A DNA stretch of 64,000 bases from Verrucomicrobiota bacterium (GTDB taxonomy: Bacteria; Verrucomicrobiota; Verrucomicrobiia; Opitutales; UBA953), in the NCBI GenBank assembly GCA_016871415.1, contig VHDL01000008.1:1-64000 (forward strand), written 5' to 3'. The notes under the pieces were generated by a model. The model was not told where the DNA came from. It worked only from the letters and a program-made list of their open reading frames with translations, and did not search any database. The translations under genes and the position numbers were made by a program. How positions within the stretch are numbered: position 1 is the first letter of the stretch; each line of letters begins with the position of its first letter. This document shows, piece by piece, positions 62,755-64,000 of the stretch.

Positions 62755-63318
62755 TCAGGCGCGGCCGAGGTATTCCTTGTTCTCGGTGCTGACCTTGATC
62801 ATCTCGCCTTCCTTGATGAACAGCGGGACGTTGACCATGAGGTCGTTCTCGCAGGTGACGGTTTTCTGGACGTTGCCGGCGGTGTCTCCCTTCACGGCGG
62901 GCGGCGCTTCGAGCACCTTGACGGTCACGGAAGGGGGGAGGTCGACGGTCACGGGGCGTTCCTCGACGAAGAGGACCTGGTAGGAGGTGCCGGGGATCAG
63001 GAAGTCCTTGGACTCCTCCAGCGAGGTCTCGGATACATAGAACTCCTCGAAGGTGTTGGGGTCCGTGAAGACGTAGTTGCCGTCCGCCTGGTAGGAGAGC
63101 TCAAGCTGCTTGATGGAATTGTCGAAGACCTCGAAGCTGACGTTGATGCCGCAGCGGACGGGGATCTTGGACCCGGTCTTGATCGAACGGAGCTCCATCT
63201 GGCAGTAGGAGGCGTTGTTCGGGGGCGTGCGGACCAGGCACTCGAGCACGATGCAGAGCTCGCCGTGGTAGCTCATGATGTTCTTCTTCTTGATCCGGTT
63301 GACGGGCAGGCTGGGCAT
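62755..63318 (-). CDS. efp: Elongation factor P with atypical tip loop
   Basis: 187 residues. It helps ribosomes through polyproline stretches. Seen: the three-domain layout, with domains II/III containing YVFTDPNTFEEFYVSETSLE, VTVDLPPSVTVKVLEAPPAV, KGDTAGNVQKTVTCEN and VPLFIKEGEMIKVSTENKEY. The domain I tip, normally PGKG-like with a modified Lys or Arg, reads TPPNNASY (31-38), so it has no Lys or Arg. Either a different tip chemistry is used or the protein is of the EfpL/YeiP-related branch. Monocistronic. Confidence 0.9.
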   Translation of the reverse strand: MPSLPVNRIKKKNIMSYHGELCIVLECLVRTPPNNASYCQMELRSIKTGSKIPVRCGINVSFEVFDNSIKQLELSYQADGNYVFTDPNTFEEFYVSETSLEESKDFLIPGTSYQVLFVEERPVTVDLPPSVTVKVLEAPPAVKGDTAGNVQKTVTCENDLMVNVPLFIKEGEMIKVSTENKEYLGRA

Positions 63319-63414
63319 GGGAGTAAGGAAGGGTCAGCCAAGCCGTCCGGCTTGGCTCGGTCAAGCAGGACTTGCCCAGTCAGGCCCTTCCCGGGATCCC
63401 GGGGCGGCCCGCCC

Positions 63415-64000
63415 TCACTCGAGCGAGAAAAGGACCCCGCCCACGCGGGTGATACGGATCAGGGCTCCCGACTGGCCGGCGGCGGTGGCCGCGGCGTTGG
63501 CCTCGTTGGCGCCTTCGGCGGTCGTGCCGTCGGCCGAGACGGAGACCGGAATGCCCTTATAGAGGCAGGTGAGCTTGGAGTAGAACTTGATCAGCTCCTC
63601 CTTGGAGCTCACGACCATTTCGACGGTCTTCGCGTGGGTCGTGTTGGGGTAGGTCTTCACCACGACGCCCGCGGTCGTCTCCGTGGCCATGTTGTTGACC
63701 TTGGATTCGATGGCTGAGAGCGGGCCGGGGATGGCCAGCCTCGTGGCCGCGGCCGGATCGAGTCCGCGGTTGACGGAGTTCGCCGCGCTGGCGCGGTTCG
63801 CCCGGTCGGCGACGTACGCGGTGCTGGTCGGGCGCGAGGCGTAGAGGCGCAGCTGCTGGTTGGAGCCTCGCATGTCGATGACGACTTCCGCGACGATGAG
63901 CGGCCCCGTGGTGTACTCCTGGAAGGACACGGAAAGGATCGAGTCGGCCTGACCGTAGAAGCTAAGGGCGGTGCCCTCCACCTGAATGCCGAAGATTGCC
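63415..64000 (-). CDS. Unrecognised protein, cut by the right edge of the window
   Basis: The frame runs off the right edge without a start in view; a GTG at 63981 (MEGTALSFYGQ) lies inside an open frame that continues as AIFGIQVEGTALSFYG, so it is unlikely to be the true start. Seen: SILSVSFQEYTTGPLIVAEV, DMRGSNQQLRLYASRPTSTA, TYPNTTHAKTVEMVVSSKEE and an Ala/Gly/Thr-rich end with GGVLFSLE. No family is recognised. It lies upstream of efp on the same strand, 96 nt away. Confidence 0.6.
   Translation of the reverse strand, partial: AIFGIQVEGTALSFYGQADSILSVSFQEYTTGPLIVAEVVIDMRGSNQQLRLYASRPTSTAYVADRANRASAANSVNRGLDPAAATRLAIPGPLSAIESKVNNMATETTAGVVVKTYPNTTHAKTVEMVVSSKEELIKFYSKLTCLYKGIPVSVSADGTTAEGANEANAAATAAGQSGALIRITRVGGVLFSLE

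Overview
The window is a GC-rich bacterial chromosome segment, almost certainly from Verrucomicrobiota and probably Opitutae-like. This is an inference from gene content: a DUF1549/DUF1553 plus DUF1501 pair, an orphan Verru_Chthon-type pilin-like protein, an exported FAD oxidoreductase, a sulfatase, a PL10 pectate lyase, a ThuA protein and a Gfo/Idh remnant, set among ordinary housekeeping genes. No phage, integrase, insertion sequence, CRISPR array or rRNA is visible. One tRNA, tRNA-Gln(UUG), is present.

Layout, left to right. 1-5.7 kb: G-rich hexamer arrays, then a two-gene unit of an exported FAD oxidoreductase and a NosR-like membrane protein with two FMN-binding domains and its own ApbE flavinyltransferase, then a repeat-filled intergenic stretch with a 119-bp triple-hairpin element. 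5.7-9.5 kb: five small exported helical proteins that look paralogous, around an N-formylglutamate amidohydrolase. 9.6-16.6 kb: a ketoglutarate-semialdehyde-type dehydrogenase, two membrane proteins (one a YugP-like protein that lost its zinc motif), hemF-hemE-hemH and an aminotransferase remnant. 16.8-22.6 kb: DUF1501 and DUF1549/1553 genes and a PL10 pectate lyase. 22.6-28.2 kb: a maf/TonB-like/pseudouridine synthase run and two NarL-type response regulators. 28.2-33.6 kb: the orphan pilin-like protein, a BI-1 protein, an esterase, a methyltransferase and a DUF192 lipoprotein.

33.6-40.4 kb is one long leftward unit: dapF, a SWIM-SNF2 helicase, tatC, an exported CxxC protein, a polyprenyl synthase and a 34-residue membrane peptide. 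40.5-45.8 kb: sulfatase, an internally deleted Gfo/Idh gene, gluconokinase, ThuA protein, YifB/ComM. 45.9-51.3 kb: nagB-nagA, a DUF2339 membrane protein and an amidohydrolase. 51.3-56 kb: a split phosphotransacetylase, an M60-like peptidase and purU. 56.1-58.5 kb: leuC, a 95-residue unknown, leuD. 58.5-64 kb: a GYF/TM2 protein, pyrH-frr-sucC-sucD, tRNA-Gln, an EF-P with an unusual tip loop, and an unrecognised gene cut by the window edge.

Many junctions are ATGA or TGATG overlaps or gaps of 2-13 nt, so operons are tight, and several rho-independent terminators separate them. The most unusual items are the self-flavinylating NosR-ApbE fusion beside an exported flavoprotein, the family of small exported helical proteins, the hairpin and G-rich intergenic repeats, and enzymes lacking canonical catalytic residues (DapF, the YugP-like protein, the EF-P tip).
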